From positions 434,001 to 498,000 of the forward strand of contig NZ_JABLSJ010000001.1 of NCBI RefSeq assembly GCF_013618635.1: a stretch of DNA of 64,000 nucleotides. Direction: 5' to 3'. The notes beneath the pieces were generated by a model, which saw only the letters and a list, made by a program, of their open reading frames with translations, was not told the origin of the DNA and did no database searches. The DNA comes from Thalassobacillus sp. CUG 92003. Lineage in GTDB: Bacteria; Bacillota; Bacilli; Bacillales; Halobacillaceae. Numbering within the stretch: position 1 is the stretch's first letter; every line of letters starts with the position of its first letter. The position numbers and the translations under genes are program-made. Below are positions 51,860 to 59,989 of this stretch, piece after piece.

Positions 51860-52735
51860 ATGCGCGTAACCCAGGGAATGCTAAGCAATAATATGCTGCG
51901 CAATATTAGCAACAGCTATGAACGGATGGGCAAACAGATGGAGCAGCTGTCGACCGGTAAAAAAATCAGCCGCCCTTCCGACGATCCGATCGTAGCCATG
52001 AAAGGCATGAACTACCGCAGCCAGGTGAACGAAATCGAACAGTACAAAAGGAATATTGGTGAAGTACATAATTGGATGGATAACTCCGACGATTCACTCG
52101 ACAAAGCCACCAAAGCCATGCAGCGCCTCCGCGAACTGACCGTTCAGGCGAGTAACGACTCCTATGAAGAAGGCCAGCGCGAAAACATCGCCGAAGAAGT
52201 CGACCAGCTGCGGGAACATATGGAAGACATCGCCAATACAAAAGTCAACAACAAATACATCTTCAACGGCACCAACACCAACGGCAAACCCGTCGATTTA
52301 GAAAATGGCGACTACCCTACGAACAGCGAAGACGTATCGATTGAAGTAAGCGACGGCATTTCCATAAAAGCCAATGTCAACGGAGCCGATGTGTTCACCG
52401 AAGACATGTTCAACGACATGGAGGCTTTCTCCAACGCTTTAAAGGATGGCCAATCCGGCGAGGAGCTGGACGACTACGTGACCACCTTCGATAACCATAC
52501 CGAAAAAATCATCAATGAACGTGCCGGTCTTGGTGCCCGCATGAACCGGGTCGAGTTGATTGAGGACCGTCTCGGATCACAGGAAATCACCGCCAACCGG
52601 GTGTTGTCGGATAATGAGGATGTCGACATGGAAAAGGTGATCACGGAATTGAAAACGCAGGAAAGTGTCCATCGTGCTGCGCTTGGTGCGGGCTCACGTA
52701 TTATTCAACCGACGTTGATGGATTTTCTGAGATAG
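51860..52735 (+). CDS. flgL: Hook-filament junction protein FlgL
   Basis: A 291-residue flagellin-like hook-associated protein 3. It begins MRVTQGMLSNNMLRNISNSY, contains LSTGKKISRPSDDP, and ends with a flagellin-type C-terminal helix (TQESVHRAALGAGSRIIQP). It forms the second junction zone. R1 palindrome copy 6 follows, 80 bases after the stop. Confidence 0.95.
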   Translation: MRVTQGMLSNNMLRNISNSYERMGKQMEQLSTGKKISRPSDDPIVAMKGMNYRSQVNEIEQYKRNIGEVHNWMDNSDDSLDKATKAMQRLRELTVQASNDSYEEGQRENIAEEVDQLREHMEDIANTKVNNKYIFNGTNTNGKPVDLENGDYPTNSEDVSIEVSDGISIKANVNGADVFTEDMFNDMEAFSNALKDGQSGEELDDYVTTFDNHTEKIINERAGLGARMNRVELIEDRLGSQEITANRVLSDNEDVDMEKVITELKTQESVHRAALGAGSRIIQPTLMDFLR

Positions 52736-53054
52736 GCTATCTGTTCAGACAGGTAGCTTTTTCTTTATAAGATTTTACGTTTGTATAACGTAGGTCCGTT
52801 ACTTTAATAGAGAGAGGGGCGGCCGGGCAACCACTCGCTTTCCTGCGGGGGAACCGGCAAGCCTCCTCGGTCGCTTGGCTCCCTGTGGGGTCTTGCCGAG
52901 CCCCTTCTCCCGCGGGAGTCTCGCGGTTGCCCAGCCGCCCCATCTATCGTTGGGGTAAACGAACCTATTAAATTGGAAAGATTCCGTAAGCCTTATTAAA
53001 CAAAAAAACTCACAACTCCTAACTAATCTTTAATTGAGAGGAAGGGTCCTAGCT
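52736..53054. other. Gap in the flagellar operon holding R1
   Basis: 320 bases between flgL and yviE, where B. subtilis has a short gap. It is mostly the R1 palindrome (52816-52941). No promoter of sigma-D type was seen after it, so yviE-fliW-csrA may depend on read-through. Confidence 0.6.
52816..52941. repeat. R1 palindromic repeat, copy 6 (intact), within the flagellar operon
   Basis: Arms GGGGCGGCCGGGCAACC and GGTTGCCCAGCCGCCCC. The interior repeats CTCGCTTTCCTGCGGGGGAACC, CCTCGGTCGCTTGGCTCCCT and CCCGCGGGAGTCTCG. Same orientation as copy 1. Confidence 0.85.
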
Positions 53055-53645
53055 ATGAAACTGCCGCAGATTCGTTTGCAATCGCAGATGGCTCAAACGC
53101 AGATCAATTCAACGCAAGGGCGAATGATGATTAAGCAGCCTGAGGCGACGGTGTCGATTCAACAGCCCGATGCCGATGTGTCCATGTCGACACGTCCGTC
53201 CAAATTGACGATTGATCAATCACAGGCGTGGGAAGATATGGGGTTGAAGTCAGCCAAAAAGAGCATTGAAGCGTTTGCGCAAGAAGGGAAGCAAGCAGCT
53301 CTTCAGGCGATGGCTAAAACGTCACGGCAAGGTGATCAATTGATGAGGATTGAAAATGGCGGTGATCCTATCCTTTCTCAGGCGAAACAGGATGCCTATG
53401 ATCAGCAAAAAGAATTCAATGTCGGCTGGATTCCTTCTCATGGTGCTGTCAAAATCGATTATCAGCCGTCTGACGCGGATATCCAAGTTGAGACGCGCCA
53501 GCCGGTCATCAATAATCAAGCTAACGCCCCTGAAATCAGTCATGAGCGCGGAAGCGTTACGACGTCCATGGCGAGTGAAGCGGATTTGAACGTGGATGTG
53601 GCTCATTTAACGTTTAAGAATTTCAGCTTTGAAACGACTATATAA
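53055..53645 (+). CDS. yviE: YviE-like flagellar-operon protein (DUF6470)
   Basis: A 196-residue protein next to fliW, as yviE (191 residues) in B. subtilis. It begins MKLPQIRLQSQMAQTQINST and has repeated MIKQPEATVSI-type beta segments at both ends. Function unknown. The ATG at 53055 is preferred; GAGAGGAAGGG lies upstream. Confidence 0.85.
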   Translation: MKLPQIRLQSQMAQTQINSTQGRMMIKQPEATVSIQQPDADVSMSTRPSKLTIDQSQAWEDMGLKSAKKSIEAFAQEGKQAALQAMAKTSRQGDQLMRIENGGDPILSQAKQDAYDQQKEFNVGWIPSHGAVKIDYQPSDADIQVETRQPVINNQANAPEISHERGSVTTSMASEADLNVDVAHLTFKNFSFETTI

Positions 53646-53660
53646 AAGAAGTGGTGACTT

Positions 53661-54140
53661 ATGAATATACAATCTGTCTATTTAGGTGAAGTAGATGTCA
53701 GCGACGAAAGTATTCTAACCTTTCCGCACGGCTTGCCCGGTTTTACAGACGAAAAGCATTTCGTTTTAATCGACTTACCCGACAACCCCGCCTTCCATAT
53801 TTTCCAGTCAACAGAGAACGCAGAACTGGCGTTTATTGTTGCCAATCCTTATCTCTTTTTTAAGACGTATGAATTTGATCTTGATGATGCTTCGGTAGAC
53901 CAGTTGGATATTGCGAGTGAAGCAGACGTCAGTGTATTTGTGATATTAACGTTGCAAAAGCCGTTTGAGAAAACGACGGCCAATCTGCAAGCCCCGGTCA
54001 TCATCAATCGTTCTGCGAAGAAAGGGAAGCAGATCATTCTCAATACGTCCGAATATACAACCAAACATGCTATCGCACCGTCAGCCTCTGATGAAAAGGA
54101 GGCGGACTCCCATGCTCGTACTCAGTCGGAAACTGAATGA
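53661..54140 (+). CDS. fliW: Flagellar assembly factor FliW
   Basis: A 159-residue protein that binds flagellin and the regulator CsrA in a partner switch. Family features: [30 protein letters not shown], and [17 protein letters not shown]. The C-terminal 15 residues are charged and overlap the csrA start by 29 bases in another frame, so the two are translated together. Confidence 0.95.
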   Translation: MNIQSVYLGEVDVSDESILTFPHGLPGFTDEKHFVLIDLPDNPAFHIFQSTENAELAFIVANPYLFFKTYEFDLDDASVDQLDIASEADVSVFVILTLQKPFEKTTANLQAPVIINRSAKKGKQIILNTSEYTTKHAIAPSASDEKEADSHARTQSETE

Positions 54141-54339
54141 AGCCATCCAAATCGGTGATGATATTGAAATCAAAGTCCTCGGAGTCGAGGGGGATCAAGT
54201 AAAACTAGGTATATCGGCCCCTAACCATGTCGAAATCCACCGTCAGGAAATTTACGCAGCCATTCAGGAAGAAAACAGCGAAGCCGCGACCTTCCAAGCC
54301 GATTTACTGAATCTATTAAAAAATCAGCAAAAACGTTAA
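54112..54339 (+). CDS. csrA: RNA-binding translational regulator CsrA
   Basis: A 75-residue CsrA. It begins [20 protein letters not shown] and has KLGISAP and [12 protein letters not shown], the conserved beta strands and RNA-contact residues. AAGGAGG at 54096-54102 precedes the ATG. It represses hag translation; two GGA sites lie in the hag leader, one in a hairpin loop and one in the ribosome site. Confidence 0.96.
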   Translation: MLVLSRKLNEAIQIGDDIEIKVLGVEGDQVKLGISAPNHVEIHRQEIYAAIQEENSEAATFQADLLNLLKNQQKR

Positions 54340-54363
54340 ACAATCCCAAATGACCTCCGATAT
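54336..54363 (+). promoter_or_regulatory. Sigma-D promoter of hag
   Basis: TAAA at 54336-54339, a 16-base gap, then TCCGATAT at 54356-54363. Close to the consensus TAAA-N15-GCCGATAT and in the expected place for hag. Confidence 0.78.
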
Positions 54364-54423
54364 AAGTAGTGTAAAAGCAAATGATGCTAAAGGCGGCCGA
54401 CTTTAGCCATTTGAATACTTACT

Positions 54424-54465
54424 TCCACAAGGACGTGGAGGACACTATTTAATTTCAAGGAGGAA
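54424..54465 (+). promoter_or_regulatory. CsrA-binding sites in the hag leader
   Basis: TCCAC-AAGGAC-GTGGA at 54424-54439 is a hairpin with the GGA motif in its loop, the classic CsrA site. A second GGA lies in the Shine-Dalgarno AAGGAGGA at 54457-54464. Two sites this far apart match the B. subtilis hag leader. Confidence 0.7.
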
Positions 54466-54472
54466 ATTGATT

Positions 54473-55654
54473 ATGAAAATCAATCACAACATTGCGGCGC
54501 TGAACACGCACCGCCAACTGCAAGGAAACAACAACGCAACCCAAAATTCATTGGAAAAGCTATCCTCAGGTCTTCGCATCAACAAAGCAGGCGATGACGC
54601 AGCAGGTCTTGCGATTTCCGAAAAAATGCGTGGCCAAATCCGCGGACTCGAACAAGCCCAGCGTAACGCCCAAGATGGTATCTCGCTTGTTCAAACAGCT
54701 GAAGGTGCGATGAACGAATCTCACTCCATCATGCAGCGTATGCGTGAGCTGGCTGTTCAGTCTTCCAACGACACGAACACAGATGCTGATCGTGCTGAAC
54801 TTCAAAAAGAAGTGGACCAATTGTCTCAAGAACTTGGTCGCATCTCTGAAGACACAGAGTTCAACTCTAAAACATTATTGGATGGAAATTTTTCTGGTAG
54901 CTTCCAGATTGGAGCAAATGAAAACCAGTCAATTGACATTTCCATTGATGAGATGAGTGCTGATGCTCTTGATGTGGTGAGAGGTGCATCATCGGCTGAA
55001 GGTGTGTCAGAAGGTACTGCAGACGATTTTAGAACCGGAGGAGCAATTTCTACTGATGGAAGTTTTGATGTTACTATAGATGGCACCTCATCAACAGTTA
55101 CGGTTGATGATTCTGTAGCCACTGCACAGGATTTGACTGATGCGATTAACTCATCGATCAGCAATGGGACTGCTTCATTAAATGACGATGGTGGAATTAA
55201 AATCACATCAGATAGTACAGGCTCAACGTCAGGTGTTCAAGTTAATGGATTCACCGAAGGACAAGATGGTTCTTCAAATGATGTTACTGATTTAGAAGGG
55301 TACTTTGGTGGTGGTATCACAGCTTCAGGAACTGATCGAGATACAAGCAAAGGCATTGATATCTCATCTCAGGGGGCAGCTGATTCAGCAATCAGTGCCA
55401 TTGATGGTGCCATTGAAAAAGTATCCAGTGAACGTTCTAAATTGGGGGCAATACAAAACCGTTTGGATCACACGATCAACAATCTTGGCACATCTTCTGA
55501 AAACTTGACAGCTGCTGAGTCTCGTATTCGTGACACAGACATGGCTGCGGAAATGATGGACTTTACGAAGAACAACATCCTTTCTCAGGCTGCTCAGTCG
55601 ATGCTGGCACAGGCGAACCAACAGCCTCAAGGTGTCCTGCAGCTTCTACAATAA
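54473..55654 (+). CDS. hag: Flagellin
   Basis: A 393-residue flagellin. The N-terminal D0/D1 region ([40 protein letters not shown]) and the C-terminal D1/D0 region ([37 protein letters not shown]) are highly conserved. Residues about 165-300 are a variable, Ser/Thr/Asp-rich surface domain encoded by more AT-rich DNA, larger than in B. subtilis Hag (about 304 residues in all). AAGGAGGA stands nine bases before the ATG at 54473. Controlled by sigma-D and CsrA. Confidence 0.97.
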   Translation: MKINHNIAALNTHRQLQGNNNATQNSLEKLSSGLRINKAGDDAAGLAISEKMRGQIRGLEQAQRNAQDGISLVQTAEGAMNESHSIMQRMRELAVQSSNDTNTDADRAELQKEVDQLSQELGRISEDTEFNSKTLLDGNFSGSFQIGANENQSIDISIDEMSADALDVVRGASSAEGVSEGTADDFRTGGAISTDGSFDVTIDGTSSTVTVDDSVATAQDLTDAINSSISNGTASLNDDGGIKITSDSTGSTSGVQVNGFTEGQDGSSNDVTDLEGYFGGGITASGTDRDTSKGIDISSQGAADSAISAIDGAIEKVSSERSKLGAIQNRLDHTINNLGTSSENLTAAESRIRDTDMAAEMMDFTKNNILSQAAQSMLAQANQQPQGVLQLLQ

Positions 55655-55663
55655 GATGTTTCC

Positions 55664-55697
55664 AAAGTCATCTGGCTTATGCCGGGTGGCTTTTTCT
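55664..55697 (+). terminator. Terminator of hag
   Basis: GTCATCTGGC and GCCGGGTGGC pair (with G-U pairs) over TTAT, followed by TTTTTCTTTTT. Confidence 0.72.
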
Positions 55698-55729
55698 TTT
55701 TCCCCGCTAAATTAATTCCCCGCTTTCCT

Positions 55730-55756
55730 TTAATAATGTTCAGCTATTACCGATAT
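55730..55756 (+). promoter_or_regulatory. Sigma-D promoter of the flaG-fliD-fliS-fliT operon
   Basis: TTAA at 55730-55733, 15 bases, then ACCGATAT at 55749-55756. Confidence 0.7.
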
Positions 55757-55794
55757 ACCCAATAGAAGGTAATCGGTGAAGGAGTGGGCTTGAC

Positions 55795-56166
55795 ATGGAT
55801 GTAGGAACGTTACTATCCAGATCCCATCTTCTGCAAAAGACTGAACACATCTCTGCAACTGCTTCCGCACGAGACGGATCTGAACCGACTCAGCACCTTA
55901 TTCAATTGGACGAACCTCAGATGTTACCAGAGGATGTTAATCAGAAGACAGATTACGAACAGGTCGTGGAGAGCTTGAATGAGTTTTTAGAGCCGACCGA
56001 TACATCGTTGAAATTTGAGTTCCATGATAAGCTGGAGCGCTATTACGTCACGTTGGTCGATAAGCAGACCGACGAAGTCGTGAAAGAGATCCCTCCGAAA
56101 AAAATGTTGGATGTTTACGCAGCTATGGCTGAATTCATGGGGTTTATCGTAGATGAAAAAATTTAA
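55795..56166 (+). CDS. flaG: FlaG-family flagellar protein
   Basis: A 123-residue protein; the conserved C-terminal half has LKFEFHDKLERYYVTLVDKQ, TDEVVKEIPPKKMLDVYAAM and EFMGFIVDEK. The N-terminal half is polar and variable. FlaG affects filament length in other bacteria. Its place before fliD is that of B. subtilis yvyC. Confidence 0.92.
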   Translation: MDVGTLLSRSHLLQKTEHISATASARDGSEPTQHLIQLDEPQMLPEDVNQKTDYEQVVESLNEFLEPTDTSLKFEFHDKLERYYVTLVDKQTDEVVKEIPPKKMLDVYAAMAEFMGFIVDEKI

Positions 56167-56180
56167 GGCGGTGATGAAAG

Positions 56181-57722
56181 ATGATGAATAACAGTATGCG
56201 CATCGGTGGTCTGGTGTCCGGCATGGATATCGATAAGATTGTTTCTGATCTGATGAAAGCGGAAAAGATGCCGCTGAAAAAGATGGAGCAGGACATCGCG
56301 ACGCAGGAATTCAAGCGTGATGACTATCGGGAAATGAACACGCTTTTATTCGATTTGGACAGTGCCGCAGCTGACATGCGCTTATCCGAAAATTATAAAA
56401 GTAAAAGTGCGTCTTCTTCTCAGTCTGATGCGATTACAGCAACGGCGAGTTCATCCAGTGAGGCGGGCAGCTATAACATCTCTGTCGATCAGCTGGCGAC
56501 TGCTGCTGTGAACGCGAGTCAAGCCAGTTTGTCAGCTGATGCAACGGATAAAATCGATCCCGATGCCAAACTGAGTGATGAAATCGGTAAATTTGCGAAC
56601 AGTGATTTCACTTCGGGAGAATCGTTTGAGCTGACAACGCATGACGCGAATGGGGAGGCCGTGTCGAAGACCTTTACGGTGAATAGCGATCAATCCCTGA
56701 ACGATTTGCTTGACGACATCAGTTCCTCTGACCTGGGCGTGCGGGCTTTTTATGATCAAACCGCTGATAAAGTCGTCATGGAAAAAAAGCAGACCGGAAA
56801 TTTCAATGAAGGCGGCTCAGAAATCCAATTTGACGGAGGAGCCGGCAGTTTCTTAACGAATGCCCTCCAGATGGACCCGGCTCAGGAACAGGGCGGTACG
56901 AATGCGAAGTTGACCTACAATAATGTCATGGAAGTCGAAACGCATAACAACAATTATGAAATCAACGGTATCACATTTGATTTCCAAGAAACGACTGAAA
57001 GTTCTGCGACGATCAACGTCAGGAACAATACAGAAGATTCCATCCAAAATATCAAGGATTTCGTCAATAAGTATAACGAAACGATTGAGAAGATGGATGG
57101 CAAATTGAATGAAGAAAAGTTTCGTGATTATAAACCGCTGACGGAAGAACAACGAAGCGAGATGTCAGAGAAGGAAATTGAACTCTGGGAAGAAAAGTCG
57201 CAAAGCGGGATGCTGCGCGGTGACAGCATTCTTTCGGGAGCGATCAATTCAATGCGCCAGGATTGGTATGCGGAAGTCGACAACGACAGCGCCTATTCAC
57301 GCATGTCCGAAATCGGGATCACCACGTCGTCGAATTATCAGGATGGCGGCAAGCTGGAAATCGATGAAACCAAGCTGCGAAACGCGATGCAAGAGGATCC
57401 TGACAGTGTGTACAAACTGTTCTCAAACAGTGAGGAGGGCTCCCAACAAGGCATTCTCAACCGGCTGAACGGATCGATTGATAACGCCATGAGTTCAATC
57501 GAAACCCGTGCCGGTAAAGGAACACAGACGCTCGAGCAGTATTCCATCGGCCGCGATTTGAAAGATTTAACCGAACGTAAAGCCGATTTTGAACGCCGGT
57601 TAGTGGATATCGAGGACCGATATTGGCGAGAGTTTACCGAAATGGAACGTGTCGTGCAAAAAGCCAACCAGCAGTCGTCTATGATCACCCAGAAATTTGG
57701 CGGTGGCGGAGGTATGATGTAA
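56181..57722 (+). CDS. fliD: Filament cap protein FliD
   Basis: A 513-residue flagellar cap. It starts MRIGGLVSGMDIDKIVSDLM and has the C-terminal FliD part (RKADFERRLVDIEDRYWREF, then MERVVQKANQQSSM), ending in a glycine-rich tail. The cap pentamer inserts flagellin subunits at the tip. Two adjacent ATGs are possible (56181, 56184). Confidence 0.95.
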   Translation: MMNNSMRIGGLVSGMDIDKIVSDLMKAEKMPLKKMEQDIATQEFKRDDYREMNTLLFDLDSAAADMRLSENYKSKSASSSQSDAITATASSSSEAGSYNISVDQLATAAVNASQASLSADATDKIDPDAKLSDEIGKFANSDFTSGESFELTTHDANGEAVSKTFTVNSDQSLNDLLDDISSSDLGVRAFYDQTADKVVMEKKQTGNFNEGGSEIQFDGGAGSFLTNALQMDPAQEQGGTNAKLTYNNVMEVETHNNNYEINGITFDFQETTESSATINVRNNTEDSIQNIKDFVNKYNETIEKMDGKLNEEKFRDYKPLTEEQRSEMSEKEIELWEEKSQSGMLRGDSILSGAINSMRQDWYAEVDNDSAYSRMSEIGITTSSNYQDGGKLEIDETKLRNAMQEDPDSVYKLFSNSEEGSQQGILNRLNGSIDNAMSSIETRAGKGTQTLEQYSIGRDLKDLTERKADFERRLVDIEDRYWREFTEMERVVQKANQQSSMITQKFGGGGGMM

Positions 57723-57747
57723 TTTCGAGAAGGAGTGTTGAAACACC

Positions 57748-58149
57748 ATGTCCATGAACCAACCCTATCAAGCTTACCAAAATAACGCGGTCAACACGGC
57801 GTCACCCGGAGAGCTGACCTTGATGCTTTATAACGGCTGTCTGAAATTCATTAAGCACGCCAGGAAAAACATCGTGGACGCAGACCATCAGCAAAAAAAT
57901 ACCAACATCCAAAAAGCTCAGAAAATCATCCAGGAACTGATGGTAACATTGAATCCTGATATGGAAATTTCTGAACAGATGATGTCACTCTATGAATATA
58001 TGAACCACCGACTAATAGAAGCAAACATTAACAACGATGCCGACATATTAGACGAAGTATCCGGCCTGGTCACGGAATTCCGGGACACGTGGAAGGAAGT
58101 CATCCGCCAAAATCGTAAGCTCCAGCATGGTGCAGGCGGTAATGCTTAG
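57748..58149 (+). CDS. fliS: Flagellin export chaperone FliS
   Basis: A 133-residue FliS. It has the family start YQAYQNNAVNTASPGELTLM and LYNGCLKFIKHARKNI. It binds the C-terminal end of flagellin before export. AGAAGGAG precedes the ATG; a second ATG two codons in is possible. Overlaps fliT by one base. Confidence 0.96.
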   Translation: MSMNQPYQAYQNNAVNTASPGELTLMLYNGCLKFIKHARKNIVDADHQQKNTNIQKAQKIIQELMVTLNPDMEISEQMMSLYEYMNHRLIEANINNDADILDEVSGLVTEFRDTWKEVIRQNRKLQHGAGGNA

Positions 58150-58502
58150 TGAATACAATCGAATATATTTACCAGTTATCATTACAGTTGAACGAACGGC
58201 TTGAGCAGGATCACAGCAAACAGGATCGTGCTCAAGTCGTCGATGACGTGAACGACATCCTGGATGAACGGGGGCGCTACCTGGAAGATGCTCCTTCTCC
58301 AGAAACGGACGAGGAAAAACAGTGGGCGGCTCATATTCTTGAGATGGAACCGCGATCTCAGGCCAAGCTGGAGACCCTTTTCACCGGACTGAAGGCTGAG
58401 ATGAAATCGATGAAAAAACAAAAATCGTCCAACCGTAAATATGTTAATCCTTATCAAAATGTGGCCACCAGCGATGGCATGTTTTTAGATAAGAAAAAGT
58501 AG
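58149..58502 (+). CDS. fliT: FliT-like flagellar protein
   Basis: A 117-residue helical protein with a GTG start directly at the fliS stop. Length and position fit FliT, a chaperone for FliD. Sequence likeness within this family is low, so the call rests partly on position. Confidence 0.78.
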   Translation: MNTIEYIYQLSLQLNERLEQDHSKQDRAQVVDDVNDILDERGRYLEDAPSPETDEEKQWAAHILEMEPRSQAKLETLFTGLKAEMKSMKKQKSSNRKYVNPYQNVATSDGMFLDKKK

Positions 58503-58510
58503 GTGATTGT

Positions 58511-58894
58511 GTGACGGAACAACTGCAACCCGCTCAGCACCAAATGCTGATTGACTACAACCAGTTACTTGATGCCCTTTCTGACGGGTTTGCCTATCTT
58601 GGTGAAAACATCACAGATCCAGCACCGCCCGAGGCCGATCAGGTTTTCCGGGATATCATCAATGCGCTTGAGCAGATGAACCACAGCCACGATCAGATGG
58701 CGGTCTTGTTTCCCGGTGAACAGCTCGAAAGGCTGATGGAAGATTTCCGTGATCTGACCGATATGCTGCTCGGCTGGTATGATCATGAATCAAATGAAAG
58801 CAAACGGCAGCTTTTGACCTCTCAGGTGATTCCAATTTACGTCAGTTGGAAGCAGCAGATGCGTAATTTTTTAGAACCTTATCTGGTACACTGA
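58511..58894 (+). CDS. Uncharacterised helical protein of the fliS-fliT operon
   Basis: A 127-residue protein with GTG start (58511) and GGTGATTGT upstream, eight bases after fliT. It is predicted mostly helical with many Asp/Glu/Gln and no cysteine. I do not recognise the family; position suggests a flagellar accessory function. A terminator overlaps its end. Confidence 0.7.
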   Translation: MTEQLQPAQHQMLIDYNQLLDALSDGFAYLGENITDPAPPEADQVFRDIINALEQMNHSHDQMAVLFPGEQLERLMEDFRDLTDMLLGWYDHESNESKRQLLTSQVIPIYVSWKQQMRNFLEPYLVH

Positions 58895-58920
58895 TCCTCT
58901 CGTGGTTCGGTGTATTTTTT
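58887..58920 (+). terminator. Terminator of the flaG-fliT operon
   Basis: TACACTGA pairs with TTCGGTGTA over an 11-base loop, followed by six T. It lies across the end of the operon and that of the convergent NERD gene. Confidence 0.72.
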
Positions 58921-59911
58921 ATGGCGTAATTAAAGGTATCCCTGATGGATGGGCTAACGTGTAGCGATAGGATTTGTTTTTGCCTTGCGTGGGGAGGTGG
59001 AGTGCGTTTAATAGATTGGAGGTTACTTTCGGAGATGTCAGCTGTAAAAATTGCCGCAGCTCCCGGTTTCTTACGCTCGGTCCGATTAATAACGCGAAAT
59101 CCCTGACGGCGGGCAGGTGAGCAAGTCGGTCGGTGGATGAACAAGACGTACACACCCAGCTGCCCCTTTTCCGGGCCATAGCAAAACGCGTGCACGATGC
59201 ACACTGTATGCCGGTTATAAGGTCGCTTGGTTTAATGTTGTAGCGATCCAGCAGGTCAGGATTTTGCGGCGTGTGGTTTTGAAGAAGTGTTTGGCTGAGG
59301 GAATGGATGTGGCTGTCTGATAAAATGTGGCGGGGGTGAGCGGTCCAATAATCATGCAGTTTTTTAGGTAGAAAATTGGCATGAATGATAGTATTGCGTG
59401 CTGTTGGATGATTGTCTGATGCTTTAATGACTGTGTTTGCGTGACTGATTACAACGAGCGGTTTAATTGGATAATCCTGAGGAAAACCTTGTAGCCTAAG
59501 CCAGCGCGTCAGCATCTCTTTTTGTTCAGCAACTTGGAGCAGCGGATCCTCAAATGCTTCCTCCCGTCCGTTATGCCTGCGAATCAATTGATTAAATACA
59601 TGATCGAAGATGAGCGTCCCAGCGAAATTTTTCACTTCTAAAATGGCGGCAAAACGAGGGGTAAGGATGAGGGTATCGAGTTGGAAGAAATGCTTTGAAA
59701 GTGGTAGGCGCAAATCGTGGAGCCGATAAAAGTCCTTATCAGGCAGTCGGTCATAATGATAAGTCAGAGCATCCTCACCTCGATGACCAGCCGTATATTT
59801 AGCATCATCTTGCTGGACATCACGGTAACGAGGATGGTGCTCCGGCAGCCGTCGCAGCAGTGCTTCATATTTTAATAGATGAAGCGGGACTTTAAGTGGT
59901 TTTACAATCAT
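58919..59911 (-). CDS. NERD-domain nuclease-related protein with zinc ribbon, paralogue 2
   Basis: A 330-residue protein co-linear with that at 36691-37677. Both begin MIVKPL; catalytic-type residues fall at the same numbers (Glu46, Asp79, Glu92, Lys94, here in HRGEDAL, QLDTLIL, ILEVKN), and the zinc ribbon cysteines are C237, C240, C254 and C257. The C-terminal part has VRNRELRQFLQL and SPKVTSNLLNALHL, which could be a helix-turn-helix. AAAGGAG sits eight bases before ATG 59911; GTG 59920 is less likely. Upstream is a 1-kb array of phased octamers. It stands between fliT and hpf, where B. subtilis has nothing. Role unknown. Confidence 0.85.
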   Translation of the reverse strand: MIVKPLKVPLHLLKYEALLRRLPEHHPRYRDVQQDDAKYTAGHRGEDALTYHYDRLPDKDFYRLHDLRLPLSKHFFQLDTLILTPRFAAILEVKNFAGTLIFDHVFNQLIRRHNGREEAFEDPLLQVAEQKEMLTRWLRLQGFPQDYPIKPLVVISHANTVIKASDNHPTARNTIIHANFLPKKLHDYWTAHPRHILSDSHIHSLSQTLLQNHTPQNPDLLDRYNIKPSDLITGIQCASCTRFAMARKRGSWVCTSCSSTDRLAHLPAVRDFALLIGPSVRNRELRQFLQLTSPKVTSNLLNALHLPTQGKNKSYRYTLAHPSGIPLITP

Positions 59912-59989
59912 AACTATCACTCCTTTTCATTATACATTCCGCATTGATCGGGGAATTCCTGCTACAATATTGAGGTTTCTGTCGAAAGT

